Shown one piece after another: positions 35,769-45,043 of a stretch of 64,000 nucleotides of DNA. A program made the translations under genes and the position numbers. Every line of letters starts with the position of its first letter. Within the stretch, counting starts at the first letter, position 1. The DNA comes from Pusillimonas sp. T7-7 (lineage in GTDB: Bacteria; Pseudomonadota; Gammaproteobacteria; Burkholderiales; Burkholderiaceae_B). The stretch covers positions 3,534,001-3,598,000 of the forward strand of contig NC_015458.1 in assembly GCF_000209655.1 (NCBI RefSeq), written 5' to 3'. The notes under the pieces were generated by a model. The model saw only the letters and a list, made by a program, of their open reading frames with translations. It was not told where the DNA came from and did no database searches.

Positions 35769-37325
35769 ATGTTCATCCTGTTCCGCCTGCTGCACATTGT
35801 TTTCGTGGCTTTACGGTTCCGTCTCGACGAGCTGGTGCTGTCGGGCATCAAGCATCCGGTGGCCTATGGGCTGCTGCGTGTCGCCCGTTTCGGCAGGCCC
35901 CCTAAAACTCCTCGCGGTGTACGCCTGCGCCTGGCTTTGGAGTCACTGGGCCCCATTTTCGTGAAGTTCGGTCAAGTGCTGTCTACACGGCGCGACCTGA
36001 TTCCGCTCGATGTCGCCATTGAATTGGCCTTGCTGCAAGATCGCGTGCCTCCTTTCCCGTCCGACAAGGCGGCAGCGATGATCGAAGAAGCGCTTGGTGC
36101 TTCGCCTCATACGTTGTTCAAGCATTTTGAAACCGACCCGGTTGCTTCCGCCTCGATCGCGCAAGTGCATTTTGCCGTCTTGCACGATGGCCGCGAGGTT
36201 GCGGTCAAGGTGTTGCGTCCTGGCATGCGCGACATTATCGAAAAAGACTTGTCATTGCTGCGTGTGCTGGCCGGTCTGGTCGAGCGTTTGGCGGCCGACG
36301 GACGCCGCCTGAAGCCGCGCCAGGTCGTGGCCGAGTTCGACAACTATTTGCACGACGAGCTGGACCTGATCCGCGAGGCGTCCAATTGCAGCCAGTTACG
36401 GCGTAATTTCTCGCCGGAAACCGGTCGCGAGCATTTGTTGATGATTCCTGAAGTCGTATGGGAATACTGCGCCACCACCGTCTTTACCATGGAGCGCATG
36501 CGCGGCATACCGGTCAGCCAGATCGAGCGCCTGAAGGCAGCCAACATCGATACCCGCGAGCTGGGCCGCAAAGGGGTCGAGATCTTCTTCATGCAAGTGT
36601 TCTCCGATGGTTTCTTCCATGCGGATATGCACCCGGGCAATATATATGTGTCAGATGAGCCTGAAACACTGGGCCAGTACATTGCCCTTGACTTCGGCAT
36701 CGTAGGCTCGCTGTCCGAGTTCGACAAGAACTATCTTGCGCAAAATTTCCTGGCCTTTTTCCGCCGCGATTATCATCGGGTCGCCCAGCTGCATATCGAA
36801 TCGGGCTGGGTGCCGCCCACCACGCGAGAAGAAGAACTGGAAGGCGCGGTGCGCGCTGTCTGCGAACCGTATTTCGACCGGCCATTGTCCGAGATCTCGT
36901 TGGGGCAGGTTTTGTTGCGCCTGTTCCAGACTTCACGCCGCTTCAATGTCGAAATACAACCTCAGCTGGTGCTTTTGCAAAAAACACTGCTGAATGTAGA
37001 GGGCATGGGCCGTGAACTGGATCCCACCCTGGATTTATGGAAAACGGCCAAGCCATATCTGGAAAAATGGATGCACGACCGCATAGGCCTGGCCGGCTTG
37101 CGCAAGCAGCTCGATAAGGAAGCCAGCCAATGGGCGCAGCTGCTGCCGCAGATTCCCAGACTGGTGCATGCCACCCTGAATCGTCCCGATACCCGCCCTG
37201 GGTTAAACTTGGAACTCGAGCGCATGCGGCGGGCTCAGGAACACACCAATCGCCTGCTAGTTGTGTTGTGCGCTATTTTGGCGACTGCCCTGGGTACCGC
37301 CATATGGGCGCTGACCCGTTACTGA
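35769..37325 (+). CDS. ubiB: Ubiquinone biosynthesis protein kinase-like UbiB
   Basis: Protein of 518 residues of the ABC1/COQ8 family. The signature [14 protein letters not shown] lies near 70, the Ala-rich nucleotide loop [11 protein letters not shown] follows, then the Lys in [10 protein letters not shown], and [11 protein letters not shown] with the later DFGIVG. A hydrophobic C-terminal segment ([20 protein letters not shown]) anchors it to the membrane. Family members are ATPases that help extract quinone precursors from the membrane. Confidence 0.94.
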   Translation: MFILFRLLHIVFVALRFRLDELVLSGIKHPVAYGLLRVARFGRPPKTPRGVRLRLALESLGPIFVKFGQVLSTRRDLIPLDVAIELALLQDRVPPFPSDKAAAMIEEALGASPHTLFKHFETDPVASASIAQVHFAVLHDGREVAVKVLRPGMRDIIEKDLSLLRVLAGLVERLAADGRRLKPRQVVAEFDNYLHDELDLIREASNCSQLRRNFSPETGREHLLMIPEVVWEYCATTVFTMERMRGIPVSQIERLKAANIDTRELGRKGVEIFFMQVFSDGFFHADMHPGNIYVSDEPETLGQYIALDFGIVGSLSEFDKNYLAQNFLAFFRRDYHRVAQLHIESGWVPPTTREEELEGAVRAVCEPYFDRPLSEISLGQVLLRLFQTSRRFNVEIQPQLVLLQKTLLNVEGMGRELDPTLDLWKTAKPYLEKWMHDRIGLAGLRKQLDKEASQWAQLLPQIPRLVHATLNRPDTRPGLNLELERMRRAQEHTNRLLVVLCAILATALGTAIWALTRY

Positions 37326-37368
37326 CCAGTCTATGATCCCGACTCCTGGTCCATATATAAAAATTAAT

Positions 37369-37397
37369 CATGCTGAAATATTCCTGTTAACAGCATG
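37369..37397. repeat. Inverted repeat in the ferritin-like gene promoter region
   Basis: CATGCTG (37369–37375) and CAGCATG (37391–37397) are perfect inverted copies separated by 15 mostly A/T bases, 70 bases before the ferritin-like gene. Such spacing fits a dimeric repressor site. There is no T-run to suggest a terminator of ubiB. Confidence 0.4.
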
Positions 37398-37466
37398 GCA
37401 TACAGTGGCACCATACACACGGTGCATCTTTAGCGGAGTTCCGTCCGTTACTTAAGAGAGATTTTT

Positions 37467-38318
37467 ATGCTTTACCCTGAACTGTTCAAATCAATGGAAG
37501 CCGTGCGCTGGAATATGAATAGCGATATTCCCTGGGACGACTTCGACGCCAGCAAGCTGACTGACGATCAGGCGTACACAATCAAGATGAACGCCATTAC
37601 CGAGTGGGCGGCTTTACCGGCCACCGAAATGTTCCTGCGAGACAATCGCGACGACAGCGATTTTTGCGCCTTCATGTCGGTCTGGTTCTTCGAAGAGCAA
37701 AAGCACTCGCTGGCCCTGATCGAATACCTGCGCCGTTTCCGCCCGGAACTGGTGCCGACCGAAGAAGAGCTGCATAAAGTCCGCTTCGAATTCGACCCCG
37801 CCCCTGCGCAAGAAACCCTGATGCTGCACTTTTGCGGGGAAGTGCGCCTGAATCACTGGTACCGGCGCGCATCCGACTGGCATTCCGAGCCTGTCATCAA
37901 GGCCATCTACAAGATCATTGCGCAAGACGAGGCGCGCCACGCCGGCGCCTATTTGCGCTACATGAAACGCGCACTGGTCCATCAAGGGCAAGAGTTCGGC
38001 CATAACGCCCGTATCGCCTTCTCCAAGATAGGCGTCCTGATGGCGTCGGCCCATCGCACACCGCAGGCCTTGCACCCCACCAATCTGCACGTCAACAAAG
38101 AGCTCTACCCGCAAGATACAGTGCAGTCCAAGCTGCCATCGCCGGGCTGGCTGGAAAACTGGCTCGATAACCAGATCTGCTTCGATAACGAGTGGGAAAC
38201 CAAGGTCAGTTCACGGATACTGCACAATATGTCGCTGCTTATGGACAACACCTTCAACACCGTGCAAGACCTGAATCGCTACCGCAAAGAGCTGATCAAG
38301 ACGGCCACGCCGGCCTGA
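37467..38318 (+). CDS. Ferritin-like diiron protein (acyl-ACP desaturase-like)
   Basis: Protein of 283 residues, largely helical, with the carboxylate/histidine pattern of ferritin-like diiron enzymes: Glu46 in ITEWAALPATE, Glu77-x-x-His80 in FFEEQKH, Glu125 in CGEVRLNH and Glu155-x-x-His158 in DEARH. The spacing resembles soluble acyl-ACP desaturases and related oxygenases, but the protein is shorter than plant desaturases. The substrate is unknown. An AAGAGAGA ribosome site precedes the ATG. Confidence 0.78.
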   Translation: MLYPELFKSMEAVRWNMNSDIPWDDFDASKLTDDQAYTIKMNAITEWAALPATEMFLRDNRDDSDFCAFMSVWFFEEQKHSLALIEYLRRFRPELVPTEEELHKVRFEFDPAPAQETLMLHFCGEVRLNHWYRRASDWHSEPVIKAIYKIIAQDEARHAGAYLRYMKRALVHQGQEFGHNARIAFSKIGVLMASAHRTPQALHPTNLHVNKELYPQDTVQSKLPSPGWLENWLDNQICFDNEWETKVSSRILHNMSLLMDNTFNTVQDLNRYRKELIKTATPA

Positions 38319-38346
38319 TGGCGGGGCGTTGCACAAGGCTCCCGAA

Positions 38347-38829
38347 ATGACTGCCAGGTTCGAATCGAAGATACTGCCGCGGCCAGACTGCGTGGCGGCT
38401 GTTCAGGCGGGCGCCTTGCCGCGCCCCATCATATTTACCAACGGCGTGTTCGACATCCTGCACCGCGGGCATGTCACCTACCTGGACGAGGCCGCTCAAC
38501 TGGGCGCCAGCCTGATCGTGGCCATCAACACCGACGAGTCGGTCAGGCGGCTGGGCAAGGGCGACGACAGGCCGCTCAATAAGCAGGCCGACAGGGCAGC
38601 ACTACTGGCGGCGCTGTCGTGTGTCACCCTGGTCACCGACTTTGACGACGACACCCCCCAGGCGCTGATTGAACAATTGCGGCCCGATGTGATCGTCAAG
38701 GGGGGCGACTACGATATGGATACCTTGCCTGAAACGGCCAGCGTCAAAAGCTGGGGTGGCAAGGCCGTGGCGATTCCATTCGAGTTCCAGCGTTCGACCA
38801 CATCGCTGATAGGCAAGATACGGGGCTGA
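38347..38829 (+). CDS. rfaE2: D-beta-D-heptose 1-phosphate adenylyltransferase
   Basis: Nucleotidyltransferase of 160 residues from ATG 38347. AAGG lies eight bases upstream; the alternative TTG at 38329 has no better site. NGVFDILHRGHVTYL holds the HxGH nucleotide-binding motif, and KGGDY and the terminal STTSLIGKIR are typical of RfaE2, the adenylyltransferase half of HldE. It makes ADP-heptose for the lipopolysaccharide core. The kinase half (RfaE1) is not fused and not in the window. Confidence 0.9.
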   Translation: MTARFESKILPRPDCVAAVQAGALPRPIIFTNGVFDILHRGHVTYLDEAAQLGASLIVAINTDESVRRLGKGDDRPLNKQADRAALLAALSCVTLVTDFDDDTPQALIEQLRPDVIVKGGDYDMDTLPETASVKSWGGKAVAIPFEFQRSTTSLIGKIRG

Positions 38830-38832
38830 GCG

Positions 38833-39768
38833 CTACGGCTTGTTTTGTTCCGGTGCGGCGTGCCGTATATCGCGTGTGCCGGCTTTCAGTATCTGGCTGG
38901 GAACGTCGTGTCCAATCAAGCCAGGCAGTTGGCCGGCAATGCCCAGGATCTTGCCAAGGTCGACTCCGGTTTCATACCCCATGAGTTCCAGCATGTGCAC
39001 CAGTTCTTCAGTGCAGACATTGCCGCTGGCGCCAGGCGCATAGGGACAGCCTCCGATGCCGCCCAAAGAGGCATCGAAACGGTCTATACCCTGGCTGATG
39101 GCTGCCACGGCATTGGCCAGCGCCATGCCGCGGGTATTATGAAAATGCATGGTGAATTCCAGGCCCTGGAACTGTTCTGTTGCCTGCCTGGCAATGTGCT
39201 CGACCTGCGTGGGGTAAGCCATGCCGGTGGTATCGCATAGCGTTACACCGTGAGCGCCCAATTGCGCAAAGCGGTCGACAAGATCAAACACTTCAGGGGT
39301 GTTTATATCCCCTTCCATGGGGCAGCCAAAGACGGTTGAAAGCGAGACGTTGATTCTGATGCCGGTGTTGCGTACGGCCTTGACCACATCGCTCAGTTGC
39401 GCAAACGATGCGTCGCGAGTCATGCGTAAATTAGCCTGGTTGTGGGTCTCGCTGACCGACATGACCAGATTGACTTCGTCCACACCGCATGCCAGCGCGC
39501 GCTCCGCCCCTCGGACATTGGGTACCAGGACGGTATAGACCACGTCAGGATGGCGCTTGATCTCATGCATGACCATGTCGGCGTCTTTCAGTGCGGGAAT
39601 GGCTCGCGGAGAGGTGAAAGACGTTGCCTCGATTTTTGCGAACCCGCTGTCGGAAAGCTGATTGATAAAAGCAATTTTGTCTTGCGTATCGATAAACTGC
39701 TTTTCGTTCTGGAAGCCGTCGCGCGGCGCCACTTCCTGGATGTACAGTCTTTTCTTTGTGTTCGTCAT
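38833..39768 (-). CDS. Hydroxymethylglutaryl-CoA lyase family protein
   Basis: TIM-barrel lyase of 311 residues from ATG 39768, ten codons inside a longer frame that overlaps the upstream gene. Catalytic features are present: EVAPRDGFQNE, TSFTSP, CDTTGMA, MHFHNTRGMA (metal-binding His pair) and GGIGGCPYAPGASGN with the active-site Cys. It splits a 3-hydroxy-3-methylglutaryl-type CoA ester. Its neighbour is a CoA transferase, so the pair could activate and cleave a branched dicarboxylic acid; the exact substrate is not determined. Confidence 0.88.
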   Translation of the reverse strand: MTNTKKRLYIQEVAPRDGFQNEKQFIDTQDKIAFINQLSDSGFAKIEATSFTSPRAIPALKDADMVMHEIKRHPDVVYTVLVPNVRGAERALACGVDEVNLVMSVSETHNQANLRMTRDASFAQLSDVVKAVRNTGIRINVSLSTVFGCPMEGDINTPEVFDLVDRFAQLGAHGVTLCDTTGMAYPTQVEHIARQATEQFQGLEFTMHFHNTRGMALANAVAAISQGIDRFDASLGGIGGCPYAPGASGNVCTEELVHMLELMGYETGVDLGKILGIAGQLPGLIGHDVPSQILKAGTRDIRHAAPEQNKP

Positions 39769-39790
39769 GTGCTTTTCTCTTTGTGCCGTA

Positions 39791-40978
39791 TTAAACAATC
39801 TGGCGTTTACGCCACGCTGCGCGCGTGTCTTCGTCTATACCCAGGCTGGACAGCACTTCGTCGGTATGCTGGCCAAGCCGGGGAGCAGGGCTGCGCACAT
39901 TCCCGGGGGTGCCGCCCAGTTTGGGTACGATGCCGGGCAGCTTGATGGGTGTTCCGTCAGGCAGGTTTGAGTCCAGTATCATGTCGCGGGCCAGAAAATG
40001 AGGGTCTTGCGCGATGTCGGCGATGTCGTATATTTTCCCGGCGGGAATATGATGTTCGTTCAATTTGGCCAAGACGTCATCGAGCTCGTGCTGAACGGTC
40101 CATGCCGAGATCGCCCCATCAATCTTGTCGACCTGCTGTACTCGACCAATATTGTTTTCCAGGGCCGGGTCATGCGCCAGGTCTTCTCGGCCGATGACGT
40201 TCATCAGGCGCTTGAAAATACTGTCGCCATTGCCGGCAATGAGTACGAACTTATCGCCTTTGCACCGATAGGCATTACTGGGTGCGATGCCGGGCAGGCT
40301 GCTGCCTGCGGCCTGGCGGACTTCACCAAAGACGGAATACTCGGGCAGCAGGCTTTCCATCATGTTGAATACCGACTCATGCAAGGCAACGTCGATCATC
40401 TGGCCGGCGCCTCCTTGGTCGCGGGCGCGCAAGGCCATCATGATGCCGATCACGCCATGCAGGGCCGACAAAGAGTCGCCGATGGATATGCCTACCCTGA
40501 CTGGTGTCCTTCCTGGCTCGCCGCTCAGATGGCGCAAACCGCCCATGGCCTCGCCAATGACGCCAAAACCGGGCAGATCGCGGTAGGGGCCGGTTTGGCC
40601 GTAGCCCGATACACGCAGCATGATCAATTTGGGGTTGAGGGCTTTCAGGTCTTCCCAGCCCAGCCCCCAGCCTTCCAGGGTTCCCGGCTTGAAGTTTTCG
40701 ATGACGATGTCTACTTCCTGGGCCAGGCGGCGTATGACATCTTGTGCTTCGGGCTGGCGCAGATCGAGTGTGACCGATTTTTTATTACGCGACTGGACTT
40801 CCCACCATACCGAGGTGCCTTTGTGTATCAGGCGCCAGTTGCGCAAGGGATCGCCTTTGAGCGGCGGTTCTATCTTGATGACTTCGGCGCCAAATTCGCC
40901 CAGCATTTTCGCGGCAAAGGGGCCTGCAATCAGCTGGCCCAGTTCCAAAACGCGTATTCCGTCCAAAGGTTTAGACAT
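39791..40978 (-). CDS. CaiB/BaiF family CoA transferase
   Basis: Class III CoA transferase of 395 residues from ATG 40978 (MSKPLDGIRVLELG). GAGG lies seven bases upstream, and the longer frame to 41068 runs into the divergent promoter. Family marks are GQLIAGPFAAKMLGEFGAEVIKIE, SRNKKSVTLDLR and the catalytic Asp in VVIENFKPG-like DIVIENFKPG with the GYGQTGPY segment. It moves CoA between acyl-CoA and a carboxylic acid. The HMG-CoA lyase-like gene follows after 22 bases, so they are probably one operon under the divergent LysR gene. Confidence 0.88.
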   Translation of the reverse strand: MSKPLDGIRVLELGQLIAGPFAAKMLGEFGAEVIKIEPPLKGDPLRNWRLIHKGTSVWWEVQSRNKKSVTLDLRQPEAQDVIRRLAQEVDIVIENFKPGTLEGWGLGWEDLKALNPKLIMLRVSGYGQTGPYRDLPGFGVIGEAMGGLRHLSGEPGRTPVRVGISIGDSLSALHGVIGIMMALRARDQGGAGQMIDVALHESVFNMMESLLPEYSVFGEVRQAAGSSLPGIAPSNAYRCKGDKFVLIAGNGDSIFKRLMNVIGREDLAHDPALENNIGRVQQVDKIDGAISAWTVQHELDDVLAKLNEHHIPAGKIYDIADIAQDPHFLARDMILDSNLPDGTPIKLPGIVPKLGGTPGNVRSPAPRLGQHTDEVLSSLGIDEDTRAAWRKRQIV

Positions 40979-41070
40979 AATGTCCTCGTTGATGTTCTTG
41001 CATAGCGCTTTACGCGCAACGGTGACTAGTCTAGCCATTCTGCCGGTGAAACTAAACCTGTCTATCATGA

Positions 41071-41099
41071 GCTTGCCATCGCGAATGACGATGGCAAGC
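41071..41099. repeat. 11-base inverted repeat in the LysR/CoA-transferase intergenic region
   Basis: GCTTGCCATCG and CGATGGCAAGC are perfect inverted copies around the 7-base loop CGAATGA. There is no T-run on either side, so this is more likely an operator or a leader hairpin of the CoA-transferase transcript than a terminator. Confidence 0.55.
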
Positions 41100-41126
41100 G
41101 GGCAGCGGCGCTATACTAGGCTCCTG

Positions 41127-41147
41127 TAGTCATACCCAGAATGACTA
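41127..41147. promoter_or_regulatory. Candidate LysR operator
   Basis: TAGTCAT-ACCCAGA-ATGACTA is a perfect 7+7 inverted repeat with a 7-base spacer, 19 bases before the LysR ATG. Size and symmetry fit the dyad bound by LysR-type regulators, which usually overlap their own promoter. Confidence 0.55.
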
Positions 41148-41165
41148 TCTAGGGCCTTTACTTCC

Positions 41166-42059
41166 ATGCACCTTGATCCCATCTCGTTAAGACTCTTCAT
41201 CAGTGTGATTGAAGAAGGGACGATAAGCGCCGCGTCAGAACGTGAGCATATTGCCGCGGCGGCGATCAGCAAACGAATCAGCGAACTCGAGTCTGCTTTC
41301 AAGACAACGCTGCTGCTGCGTACCAACAAGGGTATTCAACCGACAACTGCGGGGATGGCGCTGTCGTCGCTCGCCAGGCGTGCGTTGCGCGAACTGGACG
41401 AGGTTTCCGTGCACATGAAGGAATACTCGAGCGGGCTGCGAGGGTTTGTTCGTGTCTTTGCCAATATTTCGGCCATTACCCAGTTTCTCCCGCAGGACAT
41501 CAAGACCTTTCTGTCAGACTATCCAAACATTCAAGTCCATCTTGAAGAAAAAGTCACGCCGATGATTCTCAAGTCGGTCTATGAAAACTCAGCGGATATA
41601 GGCATTTTTTCAGAGACAAGCCTGGGGCATGAGCTGGAGATATTGCCGTATAAGGCCGACAGGCTGGCGCTGATTGTTCCGTCCGGGCACCCGCTTGCCA
41701 AACGCTGGAATGGTCAGTTTTCTGATGCGCTGGACTACGATTTTGTTGGCTTGCATGCCGGTAGCGCCATCAACCAGATAGTTGCAAACGCCGCCGCCGA
41801 GCTTGACCGCAGGGTCAGCATCAAGGTGCAGGTAACTGGCTTCGACAGCCTGTGTTTTATGGTTGATTCCGGACTGGGCATAGGTGTGTTGCCTCTGGGA
41901 ATCGCCCAGCGTTATGCCCGGATATTCGATATAGACATCCTGCTTATCGACGAACCGTGGGTTGGCCGGCATCTGCAAATTTGCGTACGTTCTTTTAACG
42001 CGCTCCCCCGGGCCGCGCAACTATTCGTCAAGCATCTGAGCCAAGAATCTACAGACTGA
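41166..42059 (+). CDS. LysR-family transcriptional regulator
   Basis: Protein of 297 residues. The N-terminal winged helix (about 5–65) contains SLRLFISVIEEGTISAASE and AISKRISELESAF, and a periplasmic-binding-like effector domain follows (from about 90). It is divergent from the CoA-transferase/lyase pair and is the obvious regulator of that operon, with the inducer probably a pathway acid or CoA ester. Its 3' end is convergent with the TolC-like gene, 18 bases apart. Confidence 0.9.
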   Translation: MHLDPISLRLFISVIEEGTISAASEREHIAAAAISKRISELESAFKTTLLLRTNKGIQPTTAGMALSSLARRALRELDEVSVHMKEYSSGLRGFVRVFANISAITQFLPQDIKTFLSDYPNIQVHLEEKVTPMILKSVYENSADIGIFSETSLGHELEILPYKADRLALIVPSGHPLAKRWNGQFSDALDYDFVGLHAGSAINQIVANAAAELDRRVSIKVQVTGFDSLCFMVDSGLGIGVLPLGIAQRYARIFDIDILLIDEPWVGRHLQICVRSFNALPRAAQLFVKHLSQESTD

Positions 42060-42077
42060 TTTGCCAGCGTTGTGCTG

Positions 42078-43430
42078 TCAGGGCTCGCTGGAAAGCAGCT
42101 CATTGATGGCAACGATGTCCTGATCCGTCAGGATGCCGCTGCTGGCCTTGAGCCGCAGCCCGCTCATGAGGGTGTCGTAGCGGGCTCGTGCCAGACCGCG
42201 CTGCGTTTCGTACAGCTGCTGCTGTGCATTGAGCACATCGATGTTGATTCTTACACCTACTTCGTAGCCGGTTTTATTGGCCTGCAGCGAGGCCTGGCTG
42301 GATCGCTCGGCAGCCTGCAGGGCGCTGATCCGGGCCAGCCCCGATGTAACACCTGAAAAATGCTGCTGTGTCGATTGCACAGCCTGTCGTTTTGCGTTCT
42401 CGAGCTCGTAGCGTGCCTGTTGCAGGCGCGAGGTTTGTTCGCGGACAACAGAAGAAATTCCACCGCCCGTAAAGATCGGAATGGACAGTTGCAGCCCAAT
42501 ACTGCTGTTGAGCGAGCGGGGGCCGCCTTCGGTGTTGTACAAGCCCCGGTCTGTGGCGCTGCCGGTTTGGGCCTGCAGGCTCAAGCGCGGGTAATGCTCG
42601 CTTTTGGCGATATCTATCTGTTTTTCGGCAATCTTGGCAGCCAGTTCGGCGTGGGTTACGGTCAGGCTGCTTCGTCTGGCCTGCTCCACCCAGTCAGTGA
42701 GCCGATTGGGCGTGGGGCTGGGCAAGACCGTGCCGGGGGGCAGTGTTGCCAGTTCTCCGGGCCGCTCATTGATAAGCCGGGCCAGCTGATCCACGCTTAG
42801 TTGCAATACATTTTCGGCCAGCAGCTCGCTGGCGTTGATCAGGTCCAGTCTGGCTTGTGCTTCGTAGGTGTCGGCAATGGTCGTGCTGCCCAGCTCGAAG
42901 CCCTGGCGGGCGGCACGCAGTTGCGTATCGATGGCCGCCTTTTCCGCCCGCAACGCCCGCAGTGTGTCTTGGGCAGCCAGGACATCGAAATAGGCCTGGG
43001 AAACCCGTAGTATCAGTTCTTGATAGGCGTTAGCCTGCTGAACGTCGGCCAGGCTGGCGACGTATTCGGCGCGCTGCAGCCCGCTCCAGGCTCTCAGGTC
43101 GATGATGGGTTGCGTCAAGGTTAGAGACCACAAGGCGCGGCCTTCGCCATTTGTGTCATTCAAGCCACTGATGCGCCGTCGATCATTTTGCTCGGCTACG
43201 CCATCAGCGGTTATATAGGGCAATAATTGCGCCCGCGCCTGCGGGATTCTTTCCTGCTCGGCATTGCGCTCGGCCTGGCTGGCCGCATAGATGGGGTCGC
43301 GTTGCGCCGCCATTTGCCAGATTTGCAGCAAGTCTTGCTTCTGATCCTGCTGCTGGGCATGTCCAGGCAGCACCCAGGCAACAATAAGCAGAACAAGCCC
43401 CAGCCGGGCGTACTTGCCGGCTTGTGGCAT
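42078..43430 (-). CDS. tolC: TolC family outer-membrane channel protein
   Basis: Protein of 450 residues. A signal peptide (MPQAGKYARLGLVLLIVAWV, then GHAQQ) leads into the two-repeat helical-hairpin architecture of TolC: QMAAQRDPIYAASQAERNA, then LRVSQAYFDVLAAQDTLRAL and, in the second half, EYVGV-like TGYEVGVRINIDVLNAQQQLYE. It forms the outer-membrane duct for efflux pumps and type I secretion. The gene begins immediately after the methyltransferase stop. It could serve the RND pump at 59–64 kb. Confidence 0.9.
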   Translation of the reverse strand: MPQAGKYARLGLVLLIVAWVLPGHAQQQDQKQDLLQIWQMAAQRDPIYAASQAERNAEQERIPQARAQLLPYITADGVAEQNDRRRISGLNDTNGEGRALWSLTLTQPIIDLRAWSGLQRAEYVASLADVQQANAYQELILRVSQAYFDVLAAQDTLRALRAEKAAIDTQLRAARQGFELGSTTIADTYEAQARLDLINASELLAENVLQLSVDQLARLINERPGELATLPPGTVLPSPTPNRLTDWVEQARRSSLTVTHAELAAKIAEKQIDIAKSEHYPRLSLQAQTGSATDRGLYNTEGGPRSLNSSIGLQLSIPIFTGGGISSVVREQTSRLQQARYELENAKRQAVQSTQQHFSGVTSGLARISALQAAERSSQASLQANKTGYEVGVRINIDVLNAQQQLYETQRGLARARYDTLMSGLRLKASSGILTDQDIVAINELLSSEP

Positions 43431-44111
43431 TTAGAACTTGAATTGGGTAACGGTTGCGCCACGCAAAGGCTTGATAAGCGTGTCGAACAGGCTGTGGGTT
43501 TCGAAACTTGCCGCACTGGTGCGCGTGATGCGGCAGGCCGTCATGACGGGAGCCTGGCCCACTACCACCACAAGCCGGCCTCCGACACGCAACTGATACT
43601 TCAGGGCATCGGGTACGTTGGGTACCGAGCCGGTAATCAGTATGGCGTCGTATTCAGTGGTGCCCCAGCCCGCATGGGCGTCGCCGGTTTCTACGCTGAC
43701 ATTGCCAACTTGATTGCGCTGCAGGTTTTCGACGGCAAAACAGGCCAGACGGCTGTCGACCTCGATACTGGTGACTTGTTGCGACAGCCGGGCCAACAGG
43801 GCGGCCTGATAGCCCGACCCCGTACCGATTTCAAGCACACAGTCGGTGGGCTTGAGCTGGAGTTCCTGGGCAAGGCGGGCCTCGACCTTGGGTGTCAGCA
43901 TGCTTTCGCGGGTGTCTACCGAATTGATGACAAGAGGCAGTTCTACGTCGGAGAAGGCGAGGCCCTGCATGGGAGCGGGCACATAGCGCTCGCGCTGGAC
44001 TTCGAAAAGCGCCTGCAATACCCGGGCGTCCAGTACTTCCCAGGGACGGATCTGCTGCTCGACCATATTGAATCGAGCGCGTTCGATATCTGACAGGGCA
44101 GTAACGTTCAT
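43431..44111 (-). CDS. Protein-L-isoaspartate O-methyltransferase family protein
   Basis: Protein of 226 residues from ATG 44111; the longer frame begins at a TTG without a ribosome site. SAM motif I is LEIGTGSGYQAALLARL, with EQQIRPWEVLD near the N-terminus and a degenerate active-site segment TRESMLTPKVEARL. Members of this shorter, TolC-linked group resemble Pcm but often lack its repair activity, so the substrate is unsure. Immediately followed by the TolC-like gene. Confidence 0.85.
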   Translation of the reverse strand: MNVTALSDIERARFNMVEQQIRPWEVLDARVLQALFEVQRERYVPAPMQGLAFSDVELPLVINSVDTRESMLTPKVEARLAQELQLKPTDCVLEIGTGSGYQAALLARLSQQVTSIEVDSRLACFAVENLQRNQVGNVSVETGDAHAGWGTTEYDAILITGSVPNVPDALKYQLRVGGRLVVVVGQAPVMTACRITRTSAASFETHSLFDTLIKPLRGATVTQFKF

Positions 44112-44214
44112 GGTTTCTACAAATAAAAACAAAGGTAAAGAATAGTATTGTATTGATGGCTCGAATCCGCTGGGCGGCAGTCGAGCACCTTGTGCCTACT
44201 ATAGCGTATTTGCA

Positions 44215-45036
44215 TTACTTTGGTATCGACCACCAGGCATGGAAATGCTGCACCGGCCCGTGGCCGGTACCCACCTGAAGCTCGCCGGACCGGGCGATGG
44301 CCTTGATCAGGTAGTCCTTGGCAAGCTTTGCGGCTTCGGGCACGTCATTGACCTGTGGAAGCAGCGCGGCCAAGGCCGCCGACAAGGTGCAGCCGGTGCC
44401 ATGGGTATTACGGGTATCAATGCGCTGACCGGGCAGTTCTATCAGGCGGTCGCCGTCGTGCAGCACGTCAATGGTGTCGTTGCCTGGCAAATGCCCGCCT
44501 TTCAGAAATACCCAACGCTCGCCCGAGTCATTCAGCAGGCGGCGCAGTTTTTCGGCTGTGCGACGCATTTCTTTCAAGGTTTCGACGGGCGATGCCGACA
44601 GCAGCACACCGGCTTCGGGTAGGTTTGGGGTAATCATGCTGGCCAAAGGCAGCAGGCTTTCGCGCAGCTCGTTGACGGCGGCACGCTCAAGCAGGTGATC
44701 GCCGCTTTTGGCCACCATGACCGGATCCAGGACCAGGTGAGCGGGTTTCCAGTGCGCCAGACGGTCGGCAACCACGCGGGTGATCGATTGCTGGCCCAGC
44801 ATGCCGATTTTGACGGCGTCTATGCGTACATCGGTAAACAAGGTGTCGATTTGCGCGGCTACAAAATCGGGCGGCACTGGGCAAATGCCAGTCACGGCGT
44901 GGGTGTTCTGAGCCGTCAGGGCGGCAATAACCGCCGTGCCGTAGGCACCCAGGGCGCTCATGGTCTTGATGTCGGCCAAGACACCGGCGCCGCCGGACGG
45001 GTCAACGCCGGCAATGGAGAGTGTATTTGGGATCAT
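44215..45036 (-). CDS. thiD: Hydroxymethylpyrimidine/phosphomethylpyrimidine kinase
   Basis: Ribokinase-fold enzyme of 273 residues from ATG 45036, right after the thiG stop; a longer frame overlaps thiG. SIAGVDPSGGAGVLADIKTM at the N-terminus and GTGCTLSAALAALL near the C-terminus (catalytic anion hole) are diagnostic of ThiD. It phosphorylates HMP and HMP-P for thiamine synthesis. It is in one unit with thiG. Confidence 0.93.
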   Translation of the reverse strand: MIPNTLSIAGVDPSGGAGVLADIKTMSALGAYGTAVIAALTAQNTHAVTGICPVPPDFVAAQIDTLFTDVRIDAVKIGMLGQQSITRVVADRLAHWKPAHLVLDPVMVAKSGDHLLERAAVNELRESLLPLASMITPNLPEAGVLLSASPVETLKEMRRTAEKLRRLLNDSGERWVFLKGGHLPGNDTIDVLHDGDRLIELPGQRIDTRNTHGTGCTLSAALAALLPQVNDVPEAAKLAKDYLIKAIARSGELQVGTGHGPVQHFHAWWSIPK

Positions 45037-45043
45037 GGCGCGT

